Position numbers and translations under genes: made by a program. Source: Macrotrachela quadricornifera (taxonomy: Eukaryota; Rotifera; Eurotatoria; Philodinida; Philodinidae). From it: a stretch of 64,000 nt of DNA. Under the pieces are notes generated by a model, which saw nothing but the letters and a program-made list of their open reading frames with translations, searched no databases and was not told where the DNA came from. Position 1 is the stretch's first letter. Each line of letters begins with the position of its first letter. Where the stretch lies: positions 1 to 64,000 of the forward strand of contig JAJEKB010021555.1 in the NCBI GenBank assembly GCA_022393335.1, written 5' to 3'. Positions 1 through 11,437 of this stretch are shown one piece after another.

Positions 1-236
1 AAAAAAAAACCAAAAGGTAACATGGCTTACTTCCTTTTTTTTTATTGTACATTTAGTGTAATTGCGGTAAGTTACCTTGTTAGTATATGACGCATATAAT
101 TATTGGAAAAAACCACTTGTTTTTTTTTTAATTTTTAACGTTAAATAAATACAATAAATGAGTATTAAATGTATCAGTCTATATTCTACTTCTGTCTTAT
201 TGGTAAGTAAAAATATATAATTAAGATTGAATAATC

Positions 237-2546
237 ATGGGAATATTATTATTAAATAAATCTGAATTTTATCATACTATTTTACATTTATTCCATAGTA
301 AACAAATCGAAAAACAAGTGATTATCAAAATATTACAAATAGAAAATAATCTTTTTAAAAATTTTACATTAAAATTTACTCAACAAACTGATCTAATTGC
401 TATTCAATTTAAAATTCAATGTAATATGAGTGAACTTAATGAAATTCTTTACAATTTAAATTTTACATTTCAACAAAATATTACACAAAAATATATCGAT
501 AAGAAATATTATCAATTAGAAAATTTAAGTATTCCTATTATCTTGCACAGTTTAATTTGTAAAATATATCAATGGAATAAAATACAAAAATATTATGATC
601 GAATAATATATAATGAAGCAATTTGTACTAAAGATTTTTTTATTGTATTATCGAATATTGGTCAGATATTATATCTACAAGGAAAATATAAAAAAGCCTA
701 TTATTTTCATCAACAAGCAATGATAATTTTTAAGAAATATAATAAATCTTATCATATTGATTTTGCTTCTAGTCTTAACAATATAGGCAATGTTTTATAT
801 AGATTAAACAAGTATGATAAAGCTCGGATATTTCATGAATATGCATTGATTATTCAAGAAAAATATTATGGTATATCAGGTCATATTGAAATAGCTAATA
901 GTCTTAATTCTATTGGTGATATTCTATATGAACAAAATAAATTTGATGAAGCACTTGATTTCTATCAACGATCATATTTAATTAAAGAGAAATTTTCTTT
1001 ATCTAATGATAAATCTATTGCTATGAGTTTTTATAATATTGGTCGAGTTTTATATGAACAAGAAAAGTATGATGAAGCATTGGATTATCAACAACAAGCA
1101 TTAATTATTCAAGAAAATTATCATTCTCCAAATTATTTGAATATTGCGAATATTTTTAATTATATGGGTAATATTCGTGATGGACAAGGTAGATACAATG
1201 AAGCTATTAATCTCTATCAACAAGCATTGGGAATCTATGAGAAATATTTTCCAATGAATTATGAAAATATTGCTTCAACTCTTATTACTATTGGTTGTAG
1301 TTTAAGTGATAATGGAAAATATGATGAAGCATTTGATTATCAACAACAAGCATTAATTATTCGAAAACAGAATTATCCATCTGATCATATTAAAATTGCA
1401 GAAAGTCTTCATTTTATTGGTCATATTCGATCCGATCAGAAAAAATACAATGAAGCTCTTGATTTCTATCAACAAGCATTGGAAATCTATGAACAATATT
1501 ACTCATTTGATCATGAAAATATTATTTTTTGTTTAGAATATATTGCTAATCTTCTAGATCAAACAAAACAATATGATGATATCTTTAATTTCCAACAAAA
1601 AATATTGACAATCTATGAAAAGCATTGTCCATCTAATGATATTCTACTAGTTAGATGCTTAAATGATATTGGAAATACATTATATAATCATGAAAAGTAT
1701 GATCAAGCTCTCAATTATTATCAACGTGCATTAACAATTGTACAAAATTCTTATTCGTTTGATGATATATGTATTGATATTAATTTTGCTAATATTGGTA
1801 ATATTCTCCATAAACTTAAAAACTATGATGAAGCTTTGATATATCAAAAACGAGCATTATCTATTCGAGAAAAGAATTGTTCTGATGATTATAAGAATAT
1901 TACTAATCGTTTAACTGATATTGGTACTACTCTAGAAGATCAAGGAAAATATGATGAAGCATTGGAATATTTTCAACGAGCATTCACACTTCGACAGACA
2001 TATTATTTATCTTCTGATATAAATATTGTTAATAGTCTTATAAATATTGCTCATGTTAAATATAATCAAAGAAAATTTGATGAATCTCTCAATTATTATT
2101 ATGGAATAATATATATACTTGAAGAATTTCATTCTACTAATTATACTAAAATAGTTGATAGTCTAGAACGGATTGCTTTTATTTATTATCAAAGACGATC
2201 TTATAGTCTTGCAATAAAATATCTTGAAAAATGTTTAGAAATTTATCTAACTCATCTCTCTTCAAATTCATTATCCATTGCTGATACTCTTTGGAAATTA
2301 GGAGAAGTACAAAGAACTCGTGGTGAATATAAATTATCTCTAGCATATGAATTAAAATGTTTTTTAATACGTGAACAAATTTTATCACCAGATCATTATA
2401 ATATTGGTATAAATTTATCTAATATTGGGGAATGTTATGAACATCTTAATCAACTTAAATTAGCAATGGAATATTATAAACAAGCAGTAAACATTTATGA
2501 AAAATGTTCATCTCTAGCATTTGAAGATCAATGGCAAATGAATTAA
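237..2546 (+). CDS. Large tetratricopeptide-repeat protein (kinesin-light-chain-type TPRs)
   Basis: A single uninterrupted 769-codon frame. From about residue 130 to the end it consists of some 15 TPR units with a 42-residue period. Each has the form A-x-S-L-x-x-I-G-x-x-L-Y, then K-Y-D-E-A-L-x-x-x-Q-x-A-L-x-I and a 10-12 residue spacer; this long unit is the kinesin-light-chain/NPHP3 type. TPR arrays form right-handed superhelices that bind peptides, so a scaffold or adaptor role is likely, but the partner is unknown. The first 120 residues are not TPR. In related bdelloid proteins such arrays can follow an ADP-ribosyltransferase-like domain; I cannot see its catalytic residues here, so this could be a truncated relative. 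No signal peptide or membrane segment is seen. The start is the first ATG of the frame; no intron is needed and no internal break is seen. Confidence 0.85.
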   Translation: MGILLLNKSEFYHTILHLFHSKQIEKQVIIKILQIENNLFKNFTLKFTQQTDLIAIQFKIQCNMSELNEILYNLNFTFQQNITQKYIDKKYYQLENLSIPIILHSLICKIYQWNKIQKYYDRIIYNEAICTKDFFIVLSNIGQILYLQGKYKKAYYFHQQAMIIFKKYNKSYHIDFASSLNNIGNVLYRLNKYDKARIFHEYALIIQEKYYGISGHIEIANSLNSIGDILYEQNKFDEALDFYQRSYLIKEKFSLSNDKSIAMSFYNIGRVLYEQEKYDEALDYQQQALIIQENYHSPNYLNIANIFNYMGNIRDGQGRYNEAINLYQQALGIYEKYFPMNYENIASTLITIGCSLSDNGKYDEAFDYQQQALIIRKQNYPSDHIKIAESLHFIGHIRSDQKKYNEALDFYQQALEIYEQYYSFDHENIIFCLEYIANLLDQTKQYDDIFNFQQKILTIYEKHCPSNDILLVRCLNDIGNTLYNHEKYDQALNYYQRALTIVQNSYSFDDICIDINFANIGNILHKLKNYDEALIYQKRALSIREKNCSDDYKNITNRLTDIGTTLEDQGKYDEALEYFQRAFTLRQTYYLSSDINIVNSLINIAHVKYNQRKFDESLNYYYGIIYILEEFHSTNYTKIVDSLERIAFIYYQRRSYSLAIKYLEKCLEIYLTHLSSNSLSIADTLWKLGEVQRTRGEYKLSLAYELKCFLIREQILSPDHYNIGINLSNIGECYEHLNQLKLAMEYYKQAVNIYEKCSSLAFEDQWQMN

Positions 2547-2702
2547 AAAAATATTAAATCTTGAAGATCAATATTTTAATATTATAAATTTTAGTTGTTA
2601 TTGATTTAACACGTAACAAACAAGATTTTATTGTGATACATTACATTAAAAATAAAATTTTGCACTAGACAGATCATCATTTGTTAATGATTTTCTTGAT
2701 AG

Positions 2703-2773
2703 ACCAACCTCATGTTGGTTAAGGAGTGATCTAACTTGATTGATATATTATCTTTTCACTTTCTAAAGTGAAA
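2703..2773. repeat. Two short hairpins
   Basis: ACCAAC-ctcat-GTTGGT (2703-2719) and TTTCACTT paired with AAAGTGAAA (2754-2773) lie about 35 bp apart downstream of the TPR gene. They could be part of its 3' region or of a decayed small element. No function can be assigned. Confidence 0.3.
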
Positions 2774-3438
2774 CTATGTTGGATTTCATTGACTAGTTCG
2801 ATATAAAAACAGAATGTAATAGTACAAATGTATCACACCTAATTAAAACATTTTCAGTTTAGATGTAAAAAGAGCTATAAGTTAAACTGTATACTCATGC
2901 CAGAAGCTAAACATTTATACATGGTTGATGTGATGAAGGTGAGGATGTAATATCTCCTTTCCCCTTCTACATAATGAAAATTTTGCTAACTTTTTTAGAA
3001 AATACAGAACGTTTATAGAAGCATGTTATAATGATTCAAGAAATCATATCAGTTGTAGAAGTCTAATCAGTTTTTACAAGTTGAAAAATTAATTCGTTGT
3101 TTCCTAGACTGAAAGACTAGAGTCTGGAAACCTAAATTCACCTGTATCTGTCTATCCGTTGGTAAGATGATGAAAATAACCATGGTAGCTATAGTCAAAA
3201 TGATCATCTGGTAGTTATAGTTTGAAAGAAACGTGAAGAAGACTATAGGGATCATCTAATACTATGATTTAAATGAATCAACCAATATTGGTTAAAAATG
3301 ACTATCGTTGGTAAATTATATAGTATTATCGATCTATTGTTCACTATTATATCAATAAGCAAGTAATTTATTTTTTTTTCGAATAGAAGTAACACTTGAA
3401 TAAAATAATTATCAAAAATTGTATTGTTCTTTACAATA

Positions 3439-3672
3439 TCATTGTAATTCATATGAAAATATTTTATTTAAAAGAGTAGTCACGCAATTATATACATAAT
3501 AGTCCGTGATACATAATGCAAACGGTTTTCGTGTTTGTATAACATGATCTTCATGATTGGGTAGTAATATTAATAACTTAGAAAATTGTAAGTTTTTGAT
3601 AAAACACCTACTCGTTATTGTAGCATTGAGCAATAAACCAATTACAGTAAACAATAAAACGACGATCGTCAT
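3439..3672 (-). CDS. Possible small secreted protein exon (weak)
   Basis: A 77-codon frame whose ATG is followed at once by a hydrophobic stretch (VVLLFTVIGLLLNA) like a signal peptide, then a basic, Cys-containing segment with three cysteines. No homologue is recognised. It could be the first exon of a small secreted protein or a chance frame in AT-rich DNA. No good downstream exon was found. Confidence 0.2.
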   Translation of the reverse strand: MTIVVLLFTVIGLLLNATITSRCFIKNLQFSKLLILLPNHEDHVIQTRKPFALCITDYYVYNCVTTLLNKIFSYELQ

Positions 3673-4974
3673 TTTAAATCGTAGTAACTAGATGATCTTT
3701 CTAATCTCATTTTAATCAACTCTAAAATCTAAAATTATCCACTTAATATAATAAATCAATTAAATCTGAAAACCAAACAAACTTCTGATTAATCAAAATA
3801 TTTTTATTTTCTCTTTTCTTTCAGGTGCATATCTCTTAATGCAAATAAACTTACAAACAAAACCAATCCAATCGGCTGTCAATCAAAAAAAAATATATAT
3901 TAACAATCTATTTAGAATCATTACTATCCACTCATGCATCAATCAAAATTATCAGTAATATACGAAAATGATAAGTGTCATCGCAATACGTGTTGCTCGC
4001 TTTTGATTATTTCTAATATCTACAATCTCATTCACCTGTACACCCTCATCATTCGAACACTATGAATGATTACTTTTCTACCTTTTCCATCATAATAAAG
4101 CAGATTGTCTTGTTTTTTAATCAGACATAAAGATTTACTCTATTTCAATAGTTTCAATTTACGTCATCTAACCTGGACTTTTCGCACTTTTCCAAGTAAA
4201 AAGTTAAAGTACAAGCATTCGAAATATTCACTTGTACTTAGAATACGAAATAATATCTTTTTCTGTAATTGAAATATTTTCTGTCTCGTTGAAATTTTGG
4301 TGGTCTTACGTAACGTTGGAGTCATCATCTTGAGATTCAATTCCTCACGATACTCTAACCACAAACTGATAGATCATTGCTATAAAAATTTGAAGATGAA
4401 TCTTATACTTTGTTCTTTTATTATATTCACGTCTCACTTTGAATTATTCTGGTGTTTTGATTTGAATCATATTTAAAACTAAGATTGTAGCACTGAGCTT
4501 CTGGTTATAATCATAAAATATTTTAAAAATCAAGGTCGTTCGAAAATGTAACAATAAAAAAGGAATCCGCTATTGAGATATGAGATATTCTTTTCTTCCA
4601 TCGTTTTTCCGTTCTGTCTAAATAAAGCGGATGCTTTTACATTAATAAACAGCCGTGTGATACAAACGCATTTTTGTCTATTCATAAAAATTTTTTTTAC
4701 CGTTATAGAGAACTATGTATATATCCGTGACGTTAAGTTAAACGAATATTAACATTTTCAAACGTCTATCGTAATTATGAAGAGATTCGACCAATGAATC
4801 CAAAGACTTTTTACACATCATTTACGATAAATTTACCAGCATTCTGAAATAAAACAGATTTCATTAAATATTTTTATTGTCATTTACTTTTTCATCCGAT
4901 GACATCTTAGTGGTGTATGAATACTTCTCATAACTAGTTAACACTATTTCTCAAGTATAAAGCGCAAAGCACCA

Positions 4975-5080
4975 ATTTTTGTACTTAAGTATAAGTACAG
5001 AAGTATTTGTTTGGAGTGCAAATACAAGTCCTAAGTATTTTTCTCAAAGTACAAGTATTGTACTTTTACTTACGGCACTT
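4975..5080. repeat. Degenerate AAGTAY-rich tract
   Basis: A run of near-repeats of AAGTAC / AAGTAT and the reverse complement GTACTT, for example TACTTAAGTATAAGTACAG. It looks like a decayed short tandem repeat. No unit is exact enough to count copies. Confidence 0.35.
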
Positions 5081-5523
5081 ATACTCGTTCTAGCTTTGGT
5101 ACTGACTCTAGCTTGCCTTGGGTTGTGAGTTTGATTTGAACATGATGCAAACTTCTGTCAGCTACTTAAAATAAAAACTACTAATATTTTAAAAAATATT
5201 TGTGTTTGTAGTCGGTCTAACTCATCGTTATATAACTACTTCGATGATTGGCATCAACAATATACTTATTTTGAGTAATGGCGCAAATCTATCGTGTTCT
5301 TAGGGTAATATTAATCACCTGTTGCTGTGAGTGCATTTTCTTCTTCTATCAAGATCACTCTTTTGGAGAAAAGAATCAAGCACATGAGAAAGCTTTGGAG
5401 TAATATCGAATTTCCATTTATCGAAAGATTATGTCGGTCCCTTCTTGACTTTCGAAGAATGCGAAAACATCACTCGTGCATTAGATAGAAAAAAGGATAC
5501 CTTCACGATTCTATCTCATTTCA

Positions 5524-5582
5524 ATGCAAGCTATGATCACAAACATTAAAACAATTAGTTGCTTCGTATTCATTCTCCTCAG
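5524..5582 (+). CDS. Candidate signal-peptide exon of the NHL gene
   Basis: ATG followed by 19 codons with a hydrophobic core (ISCFVFILL), ending at CTCAG|GTAATT. It lies where a secretion exon for the downstream Cys-rich/NHL gene would be expected. However, its phase (2) does not match the Cys-rich exon (phase 1) through either nearby acceptor (5703-5704, 5709-5710). So either the exon is wrong or a frame-shifting change has occurred. Confidence 0.3.
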
Positions 5583-5704
5583 GTAATTCTAACAAATTTT
5601 TATTTTCCTATTCGTCTAACATTGTACAATCTTCCATTTAAGTATCACAGGTTTGATTCTTAGTTAATTACACATATCTTGCTCCTAATTTATTATGTCT
5701 CTAG

Positions 5705-5977
5705 TTCTAGTGCAATCTCAAATATGTCATGAAACTGCACAATCTGATCGATGCTCGACAAATAGCGCATGTGGTTGTCTTCATATGGAAGGTCCTGTGG
5801 GCACCAGCATTTGTGGCTTTCTCTATAAGCATTGTGCTGAGCTAGTTTCATGCGAACACTCACACAATCTTTGTTCTAAATCTGATCATATCTGTGTTCG
5901 TCATCCTCGATGTAATCAACATCCAGTTTGTTATCCAGTATCGATGATTGATCAACGCATCTGCCCACCGATAACAA
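5705..5977 (+). CDS. Cys-rich extracellular module of NHL-repeat protein (exon)
   Basis: The open frame has about 14 cysteines in 90 residues, in patterns such as CGCLHMEG, CGFLYKHCAELVSC and HPRCNQHPVCYPV. This is a compact disulphide-bonded module that, in bdelloid proteins I know, stands N-terminal to Thr-rich linkers and NHL propellers. The 3' end is a clear donor, ACAA|GTAAGA, in phase 1. The 5' end is set at the acceptor TCTAG|TTCTAG. Together with 6403-6477 and 8664-9583 it makes one gene. Confidence 0.6.
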
Positions 5978-6402
5978 GTAAGAGAATAAATAGAAATGTA
6001 CAGATTCAAGTGTAGTTCGAATGTTGTTAAAGGAATTTCTTCACTATTCAAACATCAGTCATATATTGAATTAATTCTAATGAGTGAATGATGAAGAGAA
6101 AGGATATCTATTACCTGTATATACAGAATCGGTCGCAGTTCTATTAAACAATGCATGAAGACACAGTGAACTTTTCCTCTGAACGCTCTGCTTGATCTTT
6201 TAAATTTACATAGAGCTTTTTCATCACAAAGCTGTTTTTGAAAGAAAAAATTCGTTTTTCACACTAGTTGATGGTACCGTTCTACTTTGAAACTCGGTGT
6301 AGGCTTCACTTAAACTTCGATTCACTAAGTTCTATATCCCATTCTATATCGGATCAAAAACTAGCTGCTTTGTATACATAAATGTTTTATCTTAATAAAT
6401 AG

Positions 6403-6477
6403 TGATGAATACTACAAGTACAACTATAACTATGACTCCGGCTACAAGTACAACTACAACGACTAATCAACAGTGGC
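6403..6477 (+). CDS. Thr-rich mucin-like linker exon
   Basis: A 75-nt phase-1/phase-1 exon between AATAG|TG and GGC|GTAAGC. It encodes about 25 residues that are mostly Thr and Ser (TTSTTITMTPATSTTTTT). It would form an O-glycosylated stalk between the Cys-rich module and the NHL propeller. Being phase-symmetric, it can be skipped without changing frame. Confidence 0.5.
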
Positions 6478-8663
6478 GTAAGCTTTAGCTTAACGCTTCT
6501 TAACCTCCTTAAATGCTAATTTTAAATCAGGTATACGTAGATGAATTGTATTCAATATTACTCCTTATCTAGCTAAAGATTACATTAAAAGGATCATGAT
6601 CTCGTTACAAGTGATTCAATCTTGATTACAAGAAAAGCATACTTGATTTTGTTGGAATCTATACAACGAAATCCAATCTTTCTTTTCGCTTGATATCATT
6701 ATATATCCTAATTTTTAACATATAAGATATTTATGTCGCATAATAGTATATTCTTTCCTAACCTCTACTCGAGCACTTTTAAATCTGTACGTCTAAATTC
6801 GGACGTACAAGATTTAGATTTAGCTGTATTTCTCATTTCCCTCAAAAGACCTTCTTCATTTTTTATCAACGTTTCTCAGAGAAATTATAAAGCGGACTAC
6901 ATATTAAATAATATACGTATTGTTTAATTATGATATATACTTTGATCTAATATAGAGAACGAATACTAAAGAAGTAAGCAAATTGCTTTATGTTAACTTC
7001 AATGCTAATCAATCTAAATAAAGAAGAAAAATTCATTTATTCGTACTCACCGTTTCAATCAAAACATCGAATAGAAAACCTAAATGAATAATATACAGAA
7101 GCAATAAAACTATTTTTTTAAACTCTTATTTCACATAGATATCGAGAATTCGAATTAGCTAAGTTGGACATGGTAATGTCATCAGATTCGACAGGATTTA
7201 GTGAGGTAAGTTCTACCTGAGTCTCTCCCTTCATGAAAATATTTTACTTATTTTGTAACAGTCGAATATGCTGAAGCATCAAGTCTTAATGCTATTGTAA
7301 ATTCTTTGCAAATTGTTTCCATACATATTTCTAGAATAGCCCAAATCTTAATAGAATATTGATTAAATTTATCAATTATTTTGTATAATGCTTTTAAAAA
7401 TTTCAACTAAGATTTTGTCACAGGTTCAGAATGAATTTAATATTTGATACAAAGCATCGTTCAAAAATTCTGATTAATTCAATAAAACAGCTAAGTGAAT
7501 CAAATGAACTAATTCAATGACTGATTTCGCACTCTATACAAACGATTATATCTAATATTTAAGTACATATGCGAAACTTAGAAATGTTTTGATATAAAGT
7601 ATGTTATAAAAATTTAAACATCAGTCTACGAGCTTTTGGTCGGCCGTAGTAAAATTAGTTTAAATTATGTAGGTAGTAAGTCTATTTAAATGTATCAGAG
7701 TCAATAGTAATAGAAGAAACATAGAAAAGGACACCTTTTGATGTAAGAGTAAGAAAGACAACTCTAGTCCATTCTTTCTTTTTAAGTCTCCAGGAATTTT
7801 TAGAAAGTAGCATAAAAAGTGAAGAATAAGTCGTTATCAACCAATATATGACATATTTCAGTAACATTGATCTATCTCTTCAAATTTCTAATAAGCGATG
7901 CCTAACTTCTGAATCATATTTCTATCATGTCTGACAATTTAACTACTCTCTACGCAGAAAGTGCGAATACGGCTTAGCAAAATATATTGAATAATTTTAA
8001 GATAAAACAAAATTTTTATTCTTTCTTTGACTTTTCTTGTCTTTGCATATGGGCCAGCTATTTCTATAATCATCTATGTAAATATATCTGAACGACTGTA
8101 TTTTCGTATAAATTTAAAATATTTATGTACTTTATAGAATTAGATCACAAATAGAAAAACTCTCCTAGGAGTCCCTATGTAAGAACTCTAAGGGAATTAG
8201 CTTATTGACTCCCTGAAGAATTCCAACTAAGGAAATGTCCACCGAGAAGTATTTTGAGAAGTCTACCAGAAAAATTTCATATGACTGATGAGTAACGAGT
8301 TCAATTATTATTATATTGCATATTCTTTACTATCACTTGAAACAGATAAAATGAATGTTGTTGATAATGAGAATGAAAATAAGAGAAAAAACATTTTTGA
8401 GTGGGCTTGCACACACTTTTGATAGAACACTATCCAAATTTATATGAAATAACATTTAAATAAATATTTTTTATCTCAATTACAATAAAACAACGGATAT
8501 GAAAAGAAACTGAGATTTCTCTCTATTTTTCGCTATCACATCAAATGAAGTGAAAAACAACATCATAGAAGCTTTTCTTTTCTGCACTTCGATTCTTTTC
8601 TTACAATTCAAAAGAACATGAAAGGTTCATTTTGATGATGATTATATTTTCTCTTTCTTTTAG

Positions 8664-9583
8664 TACCACATCGTGCCAGTTTGATAGATATTCCTGAAAA
8701 TGCCACATGGAACAAGAATGGTCAAACAGTAGGAGGACAAAATTCAACACTCAAATCTCCTTCCGGATTATATGTAGATGATGAACAAATAATTTATGTT
8801 GCTGATCAAGAAAATCACCGTATTATAGCATGGAAATCGAGTGAAACAAATGGACAAATCGTGGCAGGTGGACATGGACGAGGAAATGGCACTCATCAAT
8901 TGAATGAACCAACAGATGTGATCGTGGATAAAGAGAGAGATAGTCTTATTATTTGTGATAATGGGAATAACAGAGTGGTTAGATGGCCTCGTCGAAATGG
9001 AGCAAATGGAGAAATAATTATTTCAAATATCTCTTGCTATGGTTTGACAATGGATGACAATAGATTTCTTTATGTCACTGATGTTGTTAAGTATGAAGTA
9101 AGAAGATATCGAATGGATGAGCTTAAAGGAATAGTAGTAGCAGGCGGAAATGGACGATGAAATCGTTTTGATCAGCTCAATTACCCCACTTACATATTCA
9201 TCGATCGAGAACATTCGATATTTGTGTCTGATTGTTATAATCACCGTGTAATGAAATGGGTGGAAGGTGCAAAAGAAGGTATTGTTGTTGCTGGTGGACA
9301 AGGATTTGGAAATAGTTTGCAACAATTGTACTATCCTTATGGACTTCTAGTTGATCAATTGGACACTGTTTATGTAGCTGATAGAAATAATAATCGAATT
9401 GTACGTTGGCCTAAAGAAGCACAAAAAGGTAATGTTATCGTTCGTACATATGGCCTAGGATCATTTGAAGATACACTCAATTGGCCTGTAGGATTGTTAT
9501 TTGATCGACAAGGTAATCTCTATGTTGCCGATCAGCTTAACTATCGAGTACAAAGATTTAATATTGTAATATCAGGAAATTAA
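8664..9583 (+). pseudogene. NHL-repeat beta-propeller exon, interrupted by an in-frame TGA
   Basis: The acceptor TTTTAG|TACC opens a phase-1 exon encoding an NHL propeller of about six blades. Each blade carries Y-V-A-D-x-x-N-H/N-R-I-x-x-W and a V-V-A-G-G-x-G-x-G linker. NHL propellers bind ligands or partner proteins; with the Cys-rich and Thr-rich exons upstream this would be a secreted or surface protein. At 9158-9160 a TGA replaces the expected Gly codon of a GNGRGN linker, and the same frame continues without loss for 141 more codons to the TAA at 9581-9583. One GGA-to-TGA change is the simplest explanation. Alternatives are allele-specific nonsense, sequencing error or readthrough. Selenocysteine is unlikely at a linker glycine. 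The intron before this exon (6478-8663) is unusually long for the window and contains no recognised gene. Confidence 0.75.
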
Positions 9584-9684
9584 TGGAATTAATTGACAAA
9601 TTTTATTTATTTTCATCCATTGATTATTCTATTTTGATTGAAAGTAAATAAATGAATGGAAATAAATTGATGCATATTTATATT

Positions 9685-9698
9685 CGCGCGCGCATGCG
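9685..9698. other. Alternating CG tract (Z-DNA-prone)
   Basis: CGCGCGCGCATGCG is a strict purine-pyrimidine alternation of 14 bp inside AT-rich DNA. It lies at the edge of a GC-richer block of about 200 bp that contains no recognisable gene. Confidence 0.4.
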
Positions 9699-9923
9699 AC
9701 TAGAGAGACCCTAGTTATTGAAGGCACAAAGGCGAATAGCGGCAAGACAATGTACCTACATGCGTACATACATAGAGGTCTTTCTAGTGTCTGAGTGCCA
9801 CACGTGAGGACTTCTCTGGATCGGATTAATGCAGAATACATGCAATAATTTAACACTGAAAGAACACTATTAGAAATAATCGGACAGCACTCACCCTTAC
9901 ACCACTGAGGAAACATTTTGGAT

Positions 9924-9978
9924 GGAAATAAATATACTGCTCTTTCTGTTCCACTGTAACAGTAGTATATTTATTTCC
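9924..9978. repeat. Perfect 15-bp inverted repeat
   Basis: GGAAATAAATATACT at 9924-9938 is exactly inverted at 9964-9978, with a 25-nt loop. It could be a solo end of a small inverted-repeat element. Confidence 0.5.
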
Positions 9979-11437
9979 GAAAAAGATACGTAAATGCTTA
10001 ATGTTGGGTGTTTTTTATTCGACTGGATTGAAATAAATGAGATTAAAAAAGATTTCGAGACCTTTGTTATCGAATATTATCAGTCCTCATCTCTAAAACG
10101 TTTAATATAAAATAAGAGGAATCAAATAATGAATTTAAATATAAATAAAATTGCAAATTTGCTAGGAGAATATATTTAAGTCGGTAAGATCGGTTTGAAA
10201 CACCGTCAATAAAATGTTCAATAGACCGCTAAATAAAAGAACTTTTTGAAAGATTGCTTTTCTATCTTACATTAATATATGGCTCAAGATTTTAAAGTGT
10301 AACTAAACAGTTTTTTCAACTTTTTTTAATTCAATATTTAAATATACCAGTGACAAATCATCTATTTTGCAACTTTTAAGAAATAATTATTCATCATTTT
10401 CATCGAATATATTTGATTATAAAGATTTTCTATGTCAGAATCATTTTTAGATTTAACTTGTTTTACTACTTAATTTGTCTATTGTTTTCAGTTATAACAT
10501 ATCCTAAGTGTCATGTGAAATACAATTGTTGAATTCTTGAAAATTATTTTTCATAGTGATCATAGTGAAATTCTATTCTTTTAATTCCTCCGATGTAAAA
10601 CATGAATATTCTTAATCAATTTGGAATTTTTACAACAGACACATAAAATTATCTTCTGGAAGTACAAGCGAATCGTTTTTACTCTAGATCTTCTTTTTCA
10701 GTCTTACAAGGTTTTGAAAGGCAATAATTCGATTTTGTTTTCAAATTTTTATGTATTTCTCTCATAAGGAAAAGAAAAGTAAGTTTCAAAAAAGTTGTGA
10801 TAAAAATGTTAACTTAATCGATTGTATCCTCTTTGAAATCGAGAAAAGTTCAAAAATTAATGAATATCCTTAAGAAGAAGAGATTGAAAATTATTCAAGT
10901 ATTCAATAATACAAATTTTAAACATTTTTTATTTCTTCTTCTGAGGTTAATCAATTAAATAGTTAATCAAGATGTTGACAACGATCTGTGGAGAGAGGAT
11001 CCAAATTTTTACCCTTAAACACTTCAACATTCTCTTTCAAATCGTGTTTCACAAAATGTACTGCAGTTTTGATTACTATAATTGAATTTATCTATGATAA
11101 ATTGACTATTTCTTTCTGATTAGTCTTATCACATCATTATCGAGTTGTTCTAGAGTAAATAGTTTATATGTTACGTCTTATTGAACACGACCATATCTCA
11201 ATAAAACCAATAACCTTTAATAGATTGGAAAATGCATTATTACATAGTTTTAATGATTAGCGAATGATGTCTTTCTTATTTTATACTGTAGAAATAATTT
11301 TGTTTTCGATTTATTTATGATTGAATAATTTCACTCGTGCCATTGTCAAACACTAATACAAATTGAAAAAAATCTAAAGTTTTTCTTATATACTTATAAC
11401 TAATTTCACGGCCATTAGTTGAAAAAAAATTGATCAT

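Larger units (their letters stand above)
2547..5523. other. Intergenic region, about 3 kb, no convincing gene
   Basis: AT-rich DNA with only short unrelated open frames. It holds two small perfect hairpins (2703-2719 and 2754-2773), a possible small secreted-protein exon at 3439-3672 (-), and a cluster of AAGTAC/AAGTAT words around 4975-5080. I see no RNA gene or recognisable transposon end. Confidence 0.5.
9584..11437. other. Intergenic region with hairpin and CG-alternating tract
   Basis: AT-rich, no credible gene. It contains an alternating purine-pyrimidine CG tract (9685-9698) and a perfect 15-bp inverted repeat (9924-9978). The rest shows nothing I can name. Confidence 0.5.

Noticed and set aside
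15..79. AAGGTAAC / GTTACCTT inverted pair at the left edge
   Set aside because: Only 8 bp, imperfect surroundings and cut by the window edge; not enough to call an element.
9158..9160. Selenocysteine reading of the TGA in the NHL exon
   Set aside because: The position is a variable glycine in a propeller linker, not a redox centre, and no SECIS-like structure follows the gene. A nonsense change is simpler.
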